From Coriobacteriaceae bacterium AM113-163 (lineage in GTDB: Bacteria > Actinomycetota > Coriobacteriia > Coriobacteriales > Coriobacteriaceae): a stretch of 64,000 nt of DNA. This document shows, piece by piece, positions 9,097 to 17,665 of this stretch (its first letter is position 1; each line of letters opens with the position of its first letter). The translations under genes were made by a program, and so were the position numbers. The notes below the pieces were generated by a model. That model did no database searches. It worked only from the letters and a program-made list of their open reading frames with translations, and had not been told where the DNA came from. The DNA is taken from positions 8,871 to 72,870 of the forward strand of contig JAQDWB010000011.1 in assembly GCA_027673765.1 (NCBI GenBank), in the 5' to 3' direction.

Positions 9097-9897
9097 ATGA
9101 GCGCAAATCCGCTGCTTTCCATCGAAGGTCTGACCGCCTCCGTGGACGAGAAGACCATCCTCCACAACGTCAACCTCAACGTCGCCGCCGGCGAGACCCA
9201 CGTGCTGATGGGCCCCAACGGCGCCGGCAAGTCCACCCTCGGCCACCTGGTCATGGGCGACCCCGTCTACACGGTCAACGACGGACGCATCGTCTTTGAC
9301 GGCCAGGACATCACCGAGCTCACCACCGACAAGCGTTCGCGCGCCGGCCTGTTTCTGAGCTTCCAGGCCCCGGTCGAGATCCCCGGCGTGCCGCTGTCGA
9401 GCTTTTTGCGCGCCAGCATCGCCGGCCGCCCCGGCCTGGAGATGAAGGGCAAGGAGTTCCGCCGTCGCGTCAAGGAGCTCGCGGCCGAGCTTAACATGGA
9501 TACCGCCTACCTCAACCGTGAGCTGGGCGTGGGCTTCTCGGGCGGCGAGAAGAAGAAGGTCGAGATGCTCCAGCTTCTGCTGCTGCAGCCCAAGCTCGCC
9601 ATCTTGGACGAGACCGACTCCGGCCTGGACGTCGACGCCCTGTCCACCGTCAGCCACGGTATGGACGCCTACCGCAAGAGCTGCGACGGCTCCATGCTCA
9701 TCATCACGCACAACACGCGCATCCTGGAGCACCTGGATGTCGACCGCGTCCACGTTATGGTCAAGGGCCACATCGTGCGCGAGGAAGACGCCTCGCTCAT
9801 CCCCTGGATCGACAAGAACGGCTTTGAGACCTTCGAGCGCGAGGCCGCCGAGCAGCGCGCCCAGGCCGAGGCCGCCGCTGCCGAGCAGCAGGCGTAA
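9097..9897 (+). CDS. sufC: SufC, Fe-S cluster assembly ATPase
   Basis: Cytosolic ABC-type ATPase of the SUF complex; it drives conformational change of SufB-SufD during cluster assembly. In 266 residues it has Walker A GPNGAGKST (39-47), the SufC-type signature FSGGEKKK (147-154), Walker B LAILDETDSGLD (167-178) and the switch His in IITHNTR. The ATG at 9097 follows GAGAGGGA; an in-frame ATG at 9067 has no ribosome binding site. The last 15 residues are an Ala/Glu/Gln tail. First gene of the operon, 12 bases before sufB. Confidence 0.97.
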   Translation: MSANPLLSIEGLTASVDEKTILHNVNLNVAAGETHVLMGPNGAGKSTLGHLVMGDPVYTVNDGRIVFDGQDITELTTDKRSRAGLFLSFQAPVEIPGVPLSSFLRASIAGRPGLEMKGKEFRRRVKELAAELNMDTAYLNRELGVGFSGGEKKKVEMLQLLLLQPKLAILDETDSGLDVDALSTVSHGMDAYRKSCDGSMLIITHNTRILEHLDVDRVHVMVKGHIVREEDASLIPWIDKNGFETFEREAAEQRAQAEAAAAEQQA

Positions 9898-9909
9898 AGG
9901 GGCGACGCA

Positions 9910-11322
9910 ATGACCAAGAACCGCACCGAGGTCGCGGACATCGACCGCAGCCTCTACGACTTCACCTACGGCGAGGAGGGATTCGAGCGCCTCGACGCCG
10001 GCATCACGCCCGACATCGTGCGCGAGATCAGCGCCAAGAAGGACGAGCCACAGTGGATGCTCGATCTGCGCTTAAAGTCCCTCGAGATCTTCAATCGTTT
10101 TCCCGACCCGACGTGGGGCCCCTCCATCGAGGGCCTGGACATGGACAACATCGTCACCTACGTCAAGCCCAACACCGACCAAAAGCACGACTGGGAGTCG
10201 GTGCCCGACGACATCAAGAACACCTTTGAGCGCCTGGGCATCCCCGAGGCCGAGCGCAGCTACCTGGCGGGCGTCGGCGCGCAGTACGACTCCGAGCTGG
10301 TCTACCACAACATGCAGGACACCGCGTCCAAGATGGGTATCGTCTATTCCGGCATCGAGGAGGCCCTGCACGACCCGCAGTGGGAGCCGCTCATCCACGA
10401 GAAGTTTATGACGCTCATCCCGCCCACCGACCACAAGTTTGCGGCCCTGCACGGCGCCGTATGGTCGGGCGGCTCGTTTGTCTACGTGCCCAAGGGCACC
10501 AAGTTGGACTTCCCGCTGCAGAGCTACTTCCGCCTTAACGCCAAGGGCGCCGGCCAGTTTGAGCACACGCTCATCATCGTCGAGGACGACGCCGACCTGC
10601 ACTTCATCGAGGGTTGCTCCGCGCCCAAGTACAACGTTGCCAACCTCCACGCCGGCGCCGTCGAGCTCTTTGTGGGCAAGCGTGCGCACCTGCGCTACTC
10701 GACCATCGAGAACTGGTCCAAAAACATGTACAACCTCAACACCAAGCGTGCGCGCGTGGACGAGGATGGCGACATAGAGTGGATCAGTGGCTCCTTCGGC
10801 AGCCACGTGGGCTACCTCTACCCCATGAGTGTGCTCAACGGCCGCCGCGCCCGGTCGAGCTTTACCGGCATCACCTTTGCCGGCGCCGGGCAGAACCTCG
10901 ATACCGGCTGTAAGGTCGTGCTCAACGCCCCCGAGACCTCGGCAACCGTCGAGACCAAGGGCATCTCCAAGAGCGGCGGCATTCAGACCTTCCGCAGCTC
11001 CATCGTGGCCACGCCCAAGGCCGAGGGTTCCAAGGCAACCGTGAGCTGCCAGTCGCTCATGCTCGACGACCAGAGCCGCTCCGACACCATCCCCGCCATG
11101 GACATCCGCGCCAAGAACGTCGACATCGGCCACGAGGCCACCATCGGCCGCATCGGCGACGACAAGGTGTTCTACCTGATGAGCCGCGGCATCTCGGAGG
11201 AAGAGGCCCGCACCATGATCGTCAACGGCTTTGCCAACCCGGTCTCCAAGGAGCTGCCGCTGGAGTACGCCGTCGAGATGAACAACCTGATCAAGCTCGA
11301 GATGGAAGGAGCGATCGGATAA
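9910..11322 (+). CDS. sufB: SufB, Fe-S cluster scaffold subunit
   Basis: Scaffold subunit (470 residues) that receives sulfur from SufS/SufU and builds the cluster with SufC and SufD. The beta-helix core carries the conserved EGCSAP motif with Cys236, the expected sulfur-relay cysteine region. The C-terminal block MDIRAKNVDIGHEATIGRI matches the conserved SufB/SufD interface segment with its metal-binding His/Glu. Length is normal for SufB. Its TAA overlaps the ATG of sufD (TAATG), so translation is coupled. Confidence 0.97.
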   Translation: MTKNRTEVADIDRSLYDFTYGEEGFERLDAGITPDIVREISAKKDEPQWMLDLRLKSLEIFNRFPDPTWGPSIEGLDMDNIVTYVKPNTDQKHDWESVPDDIKNTFERLGIPEAERSYLAGVGAQYDSELVYHNMQDTASKMGIVYSGIEEALHDPQWEPLIHEKFMTLIPPTDHKFAALHGAVWSGGSFVYVPKGTKLDFPLQSYFRLNAKGAGQFEHTLIIVEDDADLHFIEGCSAPKYNVANLHAGAVELFVGKRAHLRYSTIENWSKNMYNLNTKRARVDEDGDIEWISGSFGSHVGYLYPMSVLNGRRARSSFTGITFAGAGQNLDTGCKVVLNAPETSATVETKGISKSGGIQTFRSSIVATPKAEGSKATVSCQSLMLDDQSRSDTIPAMDIRAKNVDIGHEATIGRIGDDKVFYLMSRGISEEEARTMIVNGFANPVSKELPLEYAVEMNNLIKLEMEGAIG

Positions 11323-12593
11323 TGAAACAGGAAACCAACACCGCTGCCACCACGCTCGAGCAGGTCAACGCGATGCCCGCAGCAACCTGGGGCTGGCTCA
11401 AGATGAACCAGACCAAGCTCGAACTTTCGAACGAACTTGCCGCCGCTCCCACCGAGGCCGTTGAGGTCGAGGGCTTGGACGAGCAGCTTGCCGGCTCGGC
11501 CGACGCCTTCGACGCCGCCATGGACGCCATGGCCGAGCGCTTCCCCGAGCGCCGCGCCTCCGCCCCCGGCGACGCTGCCGACCGTGCCCGCATCACGCCC
11601 GAGACCGAGCTCGACGTGCCCGCCACCTCTGTCTACCAGGCCGGCGCCATCAAGCTCGAGGAGGAGCTCTCCCCTGCCGAGGCCTTCGAGACAGGCATGG
11701 GCGAGGCTGCCTATGCGTATCTGACCGAGCACGCCACCAAGCGCATCGTCATCGATGTTCCCGCCTACCAGCACGCCGCCGTTACCGTGCGCGTGAGTGG
11801 CGTCGACGCAGCGGCTGCGATTGCCGCCATCGACGTCGTCGCCCGCCCGCAGGCAACGCTCGACCTCGCCCTAGCCCTGGACTCCCCCGTTGCCGGCGAG
11901 GGCGTCGTGGGCTCCGTGCTGCGTGTGTGCGCCCACGAGTACGCCACCGTCAACGTGACCTGCACGCAGACACTCGACGACAGCTGGATCGCACTCGACG
12001 ACACCGGCCTGTTCCTAGACGAGGGCGCGCGCGTCAACGTGCAGCACACTGTCCTGGGTGCCGGCGCCAGCGCCACCGGCCTTGCCGGCGACCTGCTGGG
12101 CGATACCGCCAAGGTGACCATCGATACCGATTACCTGGGCGCCCGCGAGCAGGTGCGCGACTTTAACTACGAGCTGCGCCACCGCGGTCGCAAGACCGAG
12201 TGCGAAATCGACGCCAACGGCGTGCTGACCGGCACGTCCAAGAAGGTCTACCGCGGCACCATCGACCTCGTGCACGGCTGCAAGGGTGCAACCGGCACCG
12301 AGCGCGAGACGGTGCTCTTGGCTAACAAGGGCGTCGACAACAAAACCGTTCCCGTCATCCTCTGCGACGAGGACGACGTCGCCGGCAACCACGGCGCCAC
12401 CATCGGCCACGTCCGCGACGAGCAGCTGTTCTACCTCGCCTGCCGCGGCCTTGACCAAAACGCAGCCGAGGACCTGTTCATCCGCGCCAAGCTGGAGGAC
12501 GCTGCGCTTTCCGCCACCGACGAGCGCACCCGCGCCGCCGTCGTCCGCCTGGGCAACAACCTGATCGACAACTTTGAGGAGGAGCTCGCATGA
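11322..12593 (+). CDS. sufD: SufD, Fe-S cluster assembly subunit
   Basis: Second beta-helix subunit of the SufBCD complex, 423 residues, paralogous to SufB but more divergent. The C-terminal block NHGATIGHVRDEQLFYLACRG is the SufD counterpart of the SufB interface segment, with the conserved His. The first 130 residues are Ala/Glu-rich and poorly conserved, which is common in SufD. It overlaps sufB by one base and sufS by four (ATGA). Confidence 0.93.
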   Translation: MKQETNTAATTLEQVNAMPAATWGWLKMNQTKLELSNELAAAPTEAVEVEGLDEQLAGSADAFDAAMDAMAERFPERRASAPGDAADRARITPETELDVPATSVYQAGAIKLEEELSPAEAFETGMGEAAYAYLTEHATKRIVIDVPAYQHAAVTVRVSGVDAAAAIAAIDVVARPQATLDLALALDSPVAGEGVVGSVLRVCAHEYATVNVTCTQTLDDSWIALDDTGLFLDEGARVNVQHTVLGAGASATGLAGDLLGDTAKVTIDTDYLGAREQVRDFNYELRHRGRKTECEIDANGVLTGTSKKVYRGTIDLVHGCKGATGTERETVLLANKGVDNKTVPVILCDEDDVAGNHGATIGHVRDEQLFYLACRGLDQNAAEDLFIRAKLEDAALSATDERTRAAVVRLGNNLIDNFEEELA

Positions 12594-13915
12594 TCGATAC
12601 CGAGCACGTTAAATGTGACACCTGTACCGCACCGGAGCCTATGGAGCTCGACGCCAGCGACGAGGCTTCGCGCGGCTGGCCCACCGTAGATATCGAGACC
12701 AACCCCTACAAGGGCCAGTTCCCGCTGTTCCAGCAGCACCCCGAGATCGCCTTCCTCGATAGCGCCGCCACCGCGCAGCGCCCTGCCTGTGTGCTCGACG
12801 CCGAACGCGACTTCTACCAGCGCATGAACGCCAACCCTCTGCGCGGCCTGTACTCGCTGTCCGTCGAGGCCACCGACGCCATCGCGAAGGTCCGCCAACA
12901 GATCGCCGACCTCATCGGCGCCCCCAACGCCAACGAGATCGTCTTCACCCGCAACACGAGCGAGTCGCTCAACCTGGTCGCCAAGAGCTTTGCGCCCACA
13001 GTGCTCGAACCGGGCGACGAGGTCGTCATCACCATCATGGAGCACCACTCCAACCTGATTCCGTGGCAGCAGGTCTGCCGCGGGACCGGTGCCAAGCTCG
13101 TCTACCTCTACCCCACCAAGACCGGCCAGCTCACGACCGAGGAGGTTCTGGCCAAGGTGGGCCCCAAGACCAAGATCCTGGCCGTAGGTCAGGTCTCTAA
13201 CGTGCTGGGCGTCGAGAACCCGGTCAAGAACCTCGGCAAGCTCGTGCACAAGTACGGCGGCTATCTGGTCGTCGACGGCGCACAGTCGCTGCCGCACATG
13301 CCAGCCAATGTGGCCGATCTGGGCGCCGACTTCTTTGCCTTTAGCGCGCACAAGGCCATGGGCCCCATGGGCATCGGCGTGCTGTGGGGCAAGATGGACC
13401 TGCTCAACGCCATGCCGCCCATGCTTACCGGCGGTGAGATGATCGACTCGGTTACCGAGCAGGACGCCGTCTGGGCGCCCGTTCCCGAGAAGTTCGAGGC
13501 CGGCACGCAGGACGCCGCCGGCATCTTCGCCACAGGCGCCGCCCTCGACTACCTCGTCAACACGGTGGGCTACGAAAACATCCAGGCACGCGAGCAGGCA
13601 CTCGTCCACTACCTGATGGGCGAGCTCATGCAGCTCGACTTTGTCCAGATCATCGGCTCAATCTATTGGGATAACCACCACGGCGTCGTGAGCTTTAATG
13701 TCAAGGGCATCCACCCGCACGATGTCGCGAGCATCATGGACATGGACGGCGTCTGCATCCGCGCCGGTCACCACTGCGCGCAGCCGCTGCTCACCTGGCT
13801 GGGCGTCGAGAACCTCGCCTGCTGCCGCGCCAGCGTGGCCTTCTACAACGACAAGGCCGATATCGACAAGTTCATCGCCGGCCTGCATCACGTTTGGAGC
13901 ACGTTCAATGGGTAA
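12590..13915 (+). CDS. sufS: SufS, group II cysteine desulfurase
   Basis: PLP enzyme that takes sulfur from cysteine as a persulfide and passes it to SufU. In 441 residues the PLP lysine is K255 in FSAHKAMGPMG and the catalytic cysteine is C396 in RAGHHCAQP, the RxGHHCA pattern of group II enzymes. The protein is about 35 residues longer at the N-terminus than typical SufS; this extension contains KCDTC, a C-x2-C pair. The ATG overlaps the sufD stop, and the sufU start lies inside its last codons. Confidence 0.96.
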   Translation: MIDTEHVKCDTCTAPEPMELDASDEASRGWPTVDIETNPYKGQFPLFQQHPEIAFLDSAATAQRPACVLDAERDFYQRMNANPLRGLYSLSVEATDAIAKVRQQIADLIGAPNANEIVFTRNTSESLNLVAKSFAPTVLEPGDEVVITIMEHHSNLIPWQQVCRGTGAKLVYLYPTKTGQLTTEEVLAKVGPKTKILAVGQVSNVLGVENPVKNLGKLVHKYGGYLVVDGAQSLPHMPANVADLGADFFAFSAHKAMGPMGIGVLWGKMDLLNAMPPMLTGGEMIDSVTEQDAVWAPVPEKFEAGTQDAAGIFATGAALDYLVNTVGYENIQAREQALVHYLMGELMQLDFVQIIGSIYWDNHHGVVSFNVKGIHPHDVASIMDMDGVCIRAGHHCAQPLLTWLGVENLACCRASVAFYNDKADIDKFIAGLHHVWSTFNG

Positions 13916-14342
13916 TCTGTACACCTCCACCACATTTATGGAGCACAACTCGCACCCCGACTACAAGTACGAGATGGATGCCCCCACGCACGAGCACGAC
14001 GGCATCAACCCCAGCTGCGGAGACGAACTCACTCTGCAGCTACGTGTCGAGAACAACGTGATCGAGGAGGCCTCCTTTACCGGTCACGGCTGCGCCATCA
14101 GCCAGGCCAGTGCCGACATCATGGCCGACCTCATCACCGGCGAGACCGTCGAGGAAGCTCGCCGCTTGGCAGAGCTCTTCCTCGCCATGATCCGCGGCGA
14201 GCAGCTCTCCGAGGAGGACTTGGAAGACCTGGACGAGGCCGCCCAGCTCCAGGACATCTCGCACATGCCCGCCCGCGTCAAATGCGCCGAGCTCGCCTGG
14301 CGCACCCTCGACGGCATGCTCACGGGACAAAATAATCAGTAG
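13908..14342 (+). CDS. sufU: SufU, zinc-type sulfur-transfer partner of SufS
   Basis: IscU-fold protein of 144 residues. It has the three cysteines expected in SufU: C37 in NPSCGDEL, C62 in GHGCAIS and C126 in VKCAELAW, plus D39. The insert between the second and third cysteine (LSEEDLEDLDEAAQL region) is characteristic of SufU rather than IscU. SufU binds zinc and accepts persulfide sulfur from SufS. The ATG at 13908 overlaps the sufS end by 8 bases; the frame is open further left only as an out-of-frame read of sufS. Confidence 0.95.
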   Translation: MGNLYTSTTFMEHNSHPDYKYEMDAPTHEHDGINPSCGDELTLQLRVENNVIEEASFTGHGCAISQASADIMADLITGETVEEARRLAELFLAMIRGEQLSEEDLEDLDEAAQLQDISHMPARVKCAELAWRTLDGMLTGQNNQ

Positions 14343-14352
14343 TATTTGTCCC
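14324..14352. repeat. GGGACAAA/TTTGTCCC inverted repeat at the sufU end
   Basis: GGGACAAA, 13 bases, TTTGTCCC spans the last sufU codons and stop. The following AAATCTTA nearly equals the AAATCCTA after the arms at 8897-8924, so the suf region is bracketed by two related elements. Confidence 0.6.
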
Positions 14353-14371
14353 AAATCTTAAGAATTTTATT

Positions 14372-14409
14372 GGCCGAATCGCTTGACAAGAGTGGTTCGG
14401 CCATTTTCT
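14372..14409 (+). terminator. Terminator of the suf operon
   Basis: GGCCGAATC, 13-base loop, GGTTCGGCC (one T-G wobble), then ATTTTCT. It stands 30 bases after the sufU stop. Confidence 0.7.
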
Positions 14410-15208
14410 ATTCCGAGCCCTCAGCCTGAGCATTCACCCGCGCATAAGCGCGCACGATACGAGAGACGGTACTCTTGCTGATTCCCGTATACCGTTCGAT
14501 CTCGCGCACCGTGTAGCCGCCATCGTGCAGGGCGAAAATGATTCCGTCTCGCCGCGAGGGTGCTACGGTCTTGAGTTTGTTGAGCGGCACACCCAGGCGC
14601 TTCGCCATCTTGTCGGCAAACGCACGCCGCTCCCACTCTGTCTCATCCATATCGTGAATCACCGGATCGGAACCATCGGGCATTGACAGAGAATAATCCA
14701 GAAACCCCCTGACAGACTCAAAGAGCTCAAGCACACAAGAAGGGTCCGAAAATCCCCTCGTCGCATCGTTGTCATACGCTCGCAGATACTCGGCAAAGCT
14801 GCTCCAGGGATAACGCTCGATCAGGGCGATACCCGCCTCCTGCGGATTAGCGTGAACATAGCGAATGGCAGCCATTAGATAACGGTCGGTATCGAGCGAG
14901 CGCCGGTCAAAACGGTTCTGGAACAGATGACCCGTGCGCCCCGTGCGTTTATTGAACCGCCGCGCGTACGTCAAAAGCAGCCGGTGCATCGCCGCGCTCA
15001 TCGCGTCCTCGTAATCTGCAAGCACCAGATGCACGTGATTGCCCATAAGGCACCAGGCGATAACCGTCACGCCCGCCTCGCGGCAGCACTCGCGCATCAG
15101 CTCCAAAAACTCCCACCGGTCTTCATCGCCCTCAAAGATGAGTTGCTTGCCCACACCGCGGGCACAGACATGGTAAAAGCCGGTAACCGTTCTCCAAACG
15201 CGCTGCAT
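14408..15208 (-). CDS. REP-associated tyrosine transposase (RAYT), Y1 HUH type
   Basis: Single-strand DNA transposase-like enzyme of 266 residues, related to IS200/IS605 TnpA. The HUH metal motif is seen in GNHVHLVLADY near residue 60, and a candidate catalytic Tyr lies in RYLMAAIRYVHANP near 125. RAYTs are domesticated relatives that process REP hairpins rather than their own ends. The C-terminus carries a helix-turn-helix (GGYTVREIERYTGISKSTV). The start has GAAGGGAG upstream. No IS ends are visible at its flanks, consistent with a RAYT instead of an intact IS. It converges on sufU. Confidence 0.8.
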   Translation of the reverse strand: MQRVWRTVTGFYHVCARGVGKQLIFEGDEDRWEFLELMRECCREAGVTVIAWCLMGNHVHLVLADYEDAMSAAMHRLLLTYARRFNKRTGRTGHLFQNRFDRRSLDTDRYLMAAIRYVHANPQEAGIALIERYPWSSFAEYLRAYDNDATRGFSDPSCVLELFESVRGFLDYSLSMPDGSDPVIHDMDETEWERRAFADKMAKRLGVPLNKLKTVAPSRRDGIIFALHDGGYTVREIERYTGISKSTVSRIVRAYARVNAQAEGSE

Positions 15209-15611
15209 GGCGCTCCCTTCGCCGGGATCTGATTGCCATCCAATACAGCACGATTGAAGCGTGCCATCAAAACATTCACGCAAAACAATACACTCGCGCG
15301 GCCAAAGGCAGTAAACGGGCGGCGAACGGCACCGTTGCAACAGGTCAGACCCCGCAACGCATACAAGAGCTGACCAAAAGCTTGCCCAAGACGAACCCCC
15401 TCTACGGAAGTTCGCGACCACAGAACATATAGTTAAACCGTTTCAATTAAAACTTCCGGACTTCTCGCTACGAAAACTGAGCCGTTCGCCGAATATTCCG
15501 TGCATTTCGCGGTATTATAGGGACTGCATGTCATGTCCCTTTCGAAGGGTCGCCCGGCAATCGCCAGCCACGACCCCCAGACGGGACGCCAACACGATAG
15601 AGAGGAGAGGC
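15209..15611. other. Intergenic region between the RAYT and the scaffold/GGGtGRT pair
   Basis: About 400 bases. A TATTAT (15513-15518) is a plausible -10 box for the gene at 15612, without a clear -35. I see no gene and no repeat belonging to the families described here. Confidence 0.4.
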
Positions 15612-16346
15612 ATGCAGTACTCACAGGAAGTGGAGAACATGTGCCCCGTTGCCAAGGGTGCATACCACGGCCCCGCACCCATCCCCGAGGAGGGCAAGTG
15701 GGTCCAGGCTAAGGAGATTTCCGACATCTCCGGTCTTACGCACGGTGTGGGTTGGTGCGCACCTCAGCAGGGCGCCTGCAAGCTCACGCTGAACGTCAAG
15801 GACGGCATCATCGAGGAGGCCCTCGTTGAGACCATCGGCTGCTCGGGCATGACCCACTCTGCCGCCATGGCTTCCGAGATCCTTCCCGGTAAGACCATCC
15901 TCGAGGCCCTCAACACCGACCTCGTCTGCGACGCCATCAACGTTGCTATGCGCGAGATCTTCCTGCAGATCGTTTACGGCCGCAGCCAGACCGCGTTCTC
16001 CGAGGGCGGCCTGCCCGTGGGCGCCTCCCTCGACGACCTCGGCAAGGGCCTTCGCTCTCAGGTCGGCACCATGTTCGGCACCAAGGCCAAGGGCGCTCGT
16101 TACCTCGAGCTCGCTCAGGGCTACGTCACCCGCATGGCTCTCAACGACAAGAACGAGATCATCGCATTCGAGTTCCTGAACCTCGGCAAGTTCACCGACG
16201 CCGTCAAGGCCGGCAAGACCCCCGAGGAGGCCATCGCTGGCGCTATGGGCCACTATGGTCAGTGGGAGAACGCTGCCAAGTACATCGACCCGCGCACCGA
16301 CGAGGAGACTCACTCCGTCGCCAGCGTGTTCCCGGTTCACGAGTAG
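15612..16346 (+). CDS. IscU-like Fe-S scaffold protein paired with GGGtGRT protein
   Basis: A 244-residue protein with an IscU/NifU-N-like core: cysteines occur in VGWCAPQQGACKL and TIGCSGMTHSA, followed by ILEALNTDLVCDAINVAM. Such proteins are annotated as Fe-S assembly scaffolds and occur beside GGGtGRT proteins in anaerobes. The C-terminal part (KFTDAVKAGKTPEEAIAGAM to the end) has no function known to me. The start has GAGGAGAGG upstream. It ends 18 bases before the GGGtGRT gene. Codon use is strongly C/G-ending with few rare codons, suggesting high expression. Confidence 0.8.
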   Translation: MQYSQEVENMCPVAKGAYHGPAPIPEEGKWVQAKEISDISGLTHGVGWCAPQQGACKLTLNVKDGIIEEALVETIGCSGMTHSAAMASEILPGKTILEALNTDLVCDAINVAMREIFLQIVYGRSQTAFSEGGLPVGASLDDLGKGLRSQVGTMFGTKAKGARYLELAQGYVTRMALNDKNEIIAFEFLNLGKFTDAVKAGKTPEEAIAGAMGHYGQWENAAKYIDPRTDEETHSVASVFPVHE

Positions 16347-16364
16347 AAAGGGAGGGAAATAACT

Positions 16365-17369
16365 ATGACTGTTACGTTCGAAGGTTACGAGCGCCGCGCT
16401 GACAAGATCAACAAGTGCCTCGCCGACAACGGCATCGCCTCCCTCGAGGAAGCTCTGCAGATCTGCACCGACAAGGGCTTCAACCCGCGTGAGATCGTCA
16501 ACAACACCCAGTCCATCGCCTTCCAGAACGCCGAGTGGGCCTACACCCTCGGTTGTGCTCTCGCTGTCAAGCGTGGCGCCAAGTCCGCTTCTGAGGCTGC
16601 TGCCATCATCGGCGAAGGCATCCAGGCCTTCACCGTTCCCGGCTCCGTCGCCGAGGACCGCAAGGTCGGTCTGGGCCACGGCAACCTGGGCGCTATGCTG
16701 CTCTCCGACGACACCGAGTGCTTTGCCTTCCTGGCCGGCCACGAATCCTTCGCTGCCGCCGAGGGCGCTATCGGCCTGGCTCTGAACGCCAACAAGGCTC
16801 GCAAGAAGCCGCTGCGCGTCATCCTCAACGGTCTGGGCAAGGACGCTGCTCAGATCATCGCCCGCATCAACGGCTTCACCTATGTGAAGACTCAGTTCGA
16901 CTACTACACGGGCGAGCTCAAGGTCGTCGAGACCATCCCCTACTCCGATGGTCCCCGCGCTGCCGTTAACTGCTACGGCTCCGACGACGTCCGCGAGGGC
17001 GTTGCCATCATGTGGCACGAGAACGTCGACATCTCGATCACCGGTAACTCCACCAACCCCACGCGCTTCCAGCACCCCGTCGCTGGCACCTACAAGAAGG
17101 AGCGCCTCGAGGCTGGCAAGAAGTACTTCTCTGTCGCTTCTGGTGGCGGCACCGGCCGTACTCTGCACCCGGACAACATGGGTGCCGGCCCTGCCTCTTA
17201 CGGCATGACCGATACCATGGGCCGCATGCACTCCGACGCCCAGTTCGCCGGTTCTTCCTCCGTGCCTGCGCACGTCGACATGATGGGTCTCATCGGCATG
17301 GGCAACAACCCCATGGTCGGTGCCACCGTCGCCTGCGCTGTCGCCGTCGAGGAGGCCCTCAAGGCCTAA
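16365..17369 (+). CDS. GGGtGRT protein (family of unknown function)
   Basis: A 334-residue protein carrying the defining motif VASGGGTGRTLHP near residue 262, for which the GGGtGRT family is named. Other conserved-looking blocks are GLGHGNLGAMLLS and HVDMMGLIGMGNNPMVGATV. No membrane segment or signal is seen, so it is probably cytosolic. Its biochemical role is unknown. Strong ribosome binding site (AGGGAGGG) and a two-gene operon with the IscU-like protein suggest a joint role linked to Fe-S clusters; this is an inference from pairing alone. Confidence 0.88.
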   Translation: MTVTFEGYERRADKINKCLADNGIASLEEALQICTDKGFNPREIVNNTQSIAFQNAEWAYTLGCALAVKRGAKSASEAAAIIGEGIQAFTVPGSVAEDRKVGLGHGNLGAMLLSDDTECFAFLAGHESFAAAEGAIGLALNANKARKKPLRVILNGLGKDAAQIIARINGFTYVKTQFDYYTGELKVVETIPYSDGPRAAVNCYGSDDVREGVAIMWHENVDISITGNSTNPTRFQHPVAGTYKKERLEAGKKYFSVASGGGTGRTLHPDNMGAGPASYGMTDTMGRMHSDAQFAGSSSVPAHVDMMGLIGMGNNPMVGATVACAVAVEEALKA

Positions 17370-17404
17370 TCGCGCCCGCGCGATGCTCAAATAGTTGAGC
17401 TTCG

Positions 17405-17439
17405 GAGCCGCTACCCACCCGGGTAGCGGCTCTTTTTTT
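17405..17439 (+). terminator. Strong intrinsic terminator after the GGGtGRT gene
   Basis: GAGCCGCTACCC and GGGTAGCGGCTC form a perfect 12-bp stem with a 4-base loop, followed by seven T. Confidence 0.95.
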
Positions 17440-17444
17440 CCAGA

Positions 17445-17485
17445 GGGGTAGCTAATTTGGGACGTGTCTCTCTTTTAGCTACCCC
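17445..17485. repeat. Inverted repeat containing a dispersed GTCCCAAATTAGCTACCC word
   Basis: GGGGTAGCTAA (17445-17455) and TTAGCTACCCC (17475-17485) are perfect 11-bp arms. The left part (GGGTAGCTAATTTGGGACG) recurs in reverse orientation at 48832-48850 and in degraded form near 51568-51586. Confidence 0.6.
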
Positions 17486-17665
17486 GTCGCAAGACCAACT
17501 ACTACCGATATATCAGCTGCAGAGGAATATGGGTTGCAGCGAGACGGAACCGTCACGCGCCCATGACGCCCACCTTCCATATGTGCCCTTTACCGATTTG
17601 CCGAGTCTTTGCGGCCCCATTGCCGATCACCCGTGCGACAATGCGCCAGACGAGAAAGGAATCCG

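Noticed and set aside
14408-15208. Complete IS200/IS605 element
   Set aside because: No TnpB, no subterminal hairpin ends and no duplicated flanks; the protein looks like a RAYT.
15621-17390. Long leftward open frame (589 codons)
   Set aside because: Exact antisense of the IscU-like and GGGtGRT genes, which have motifs, ribosome binding sites and a terminator.
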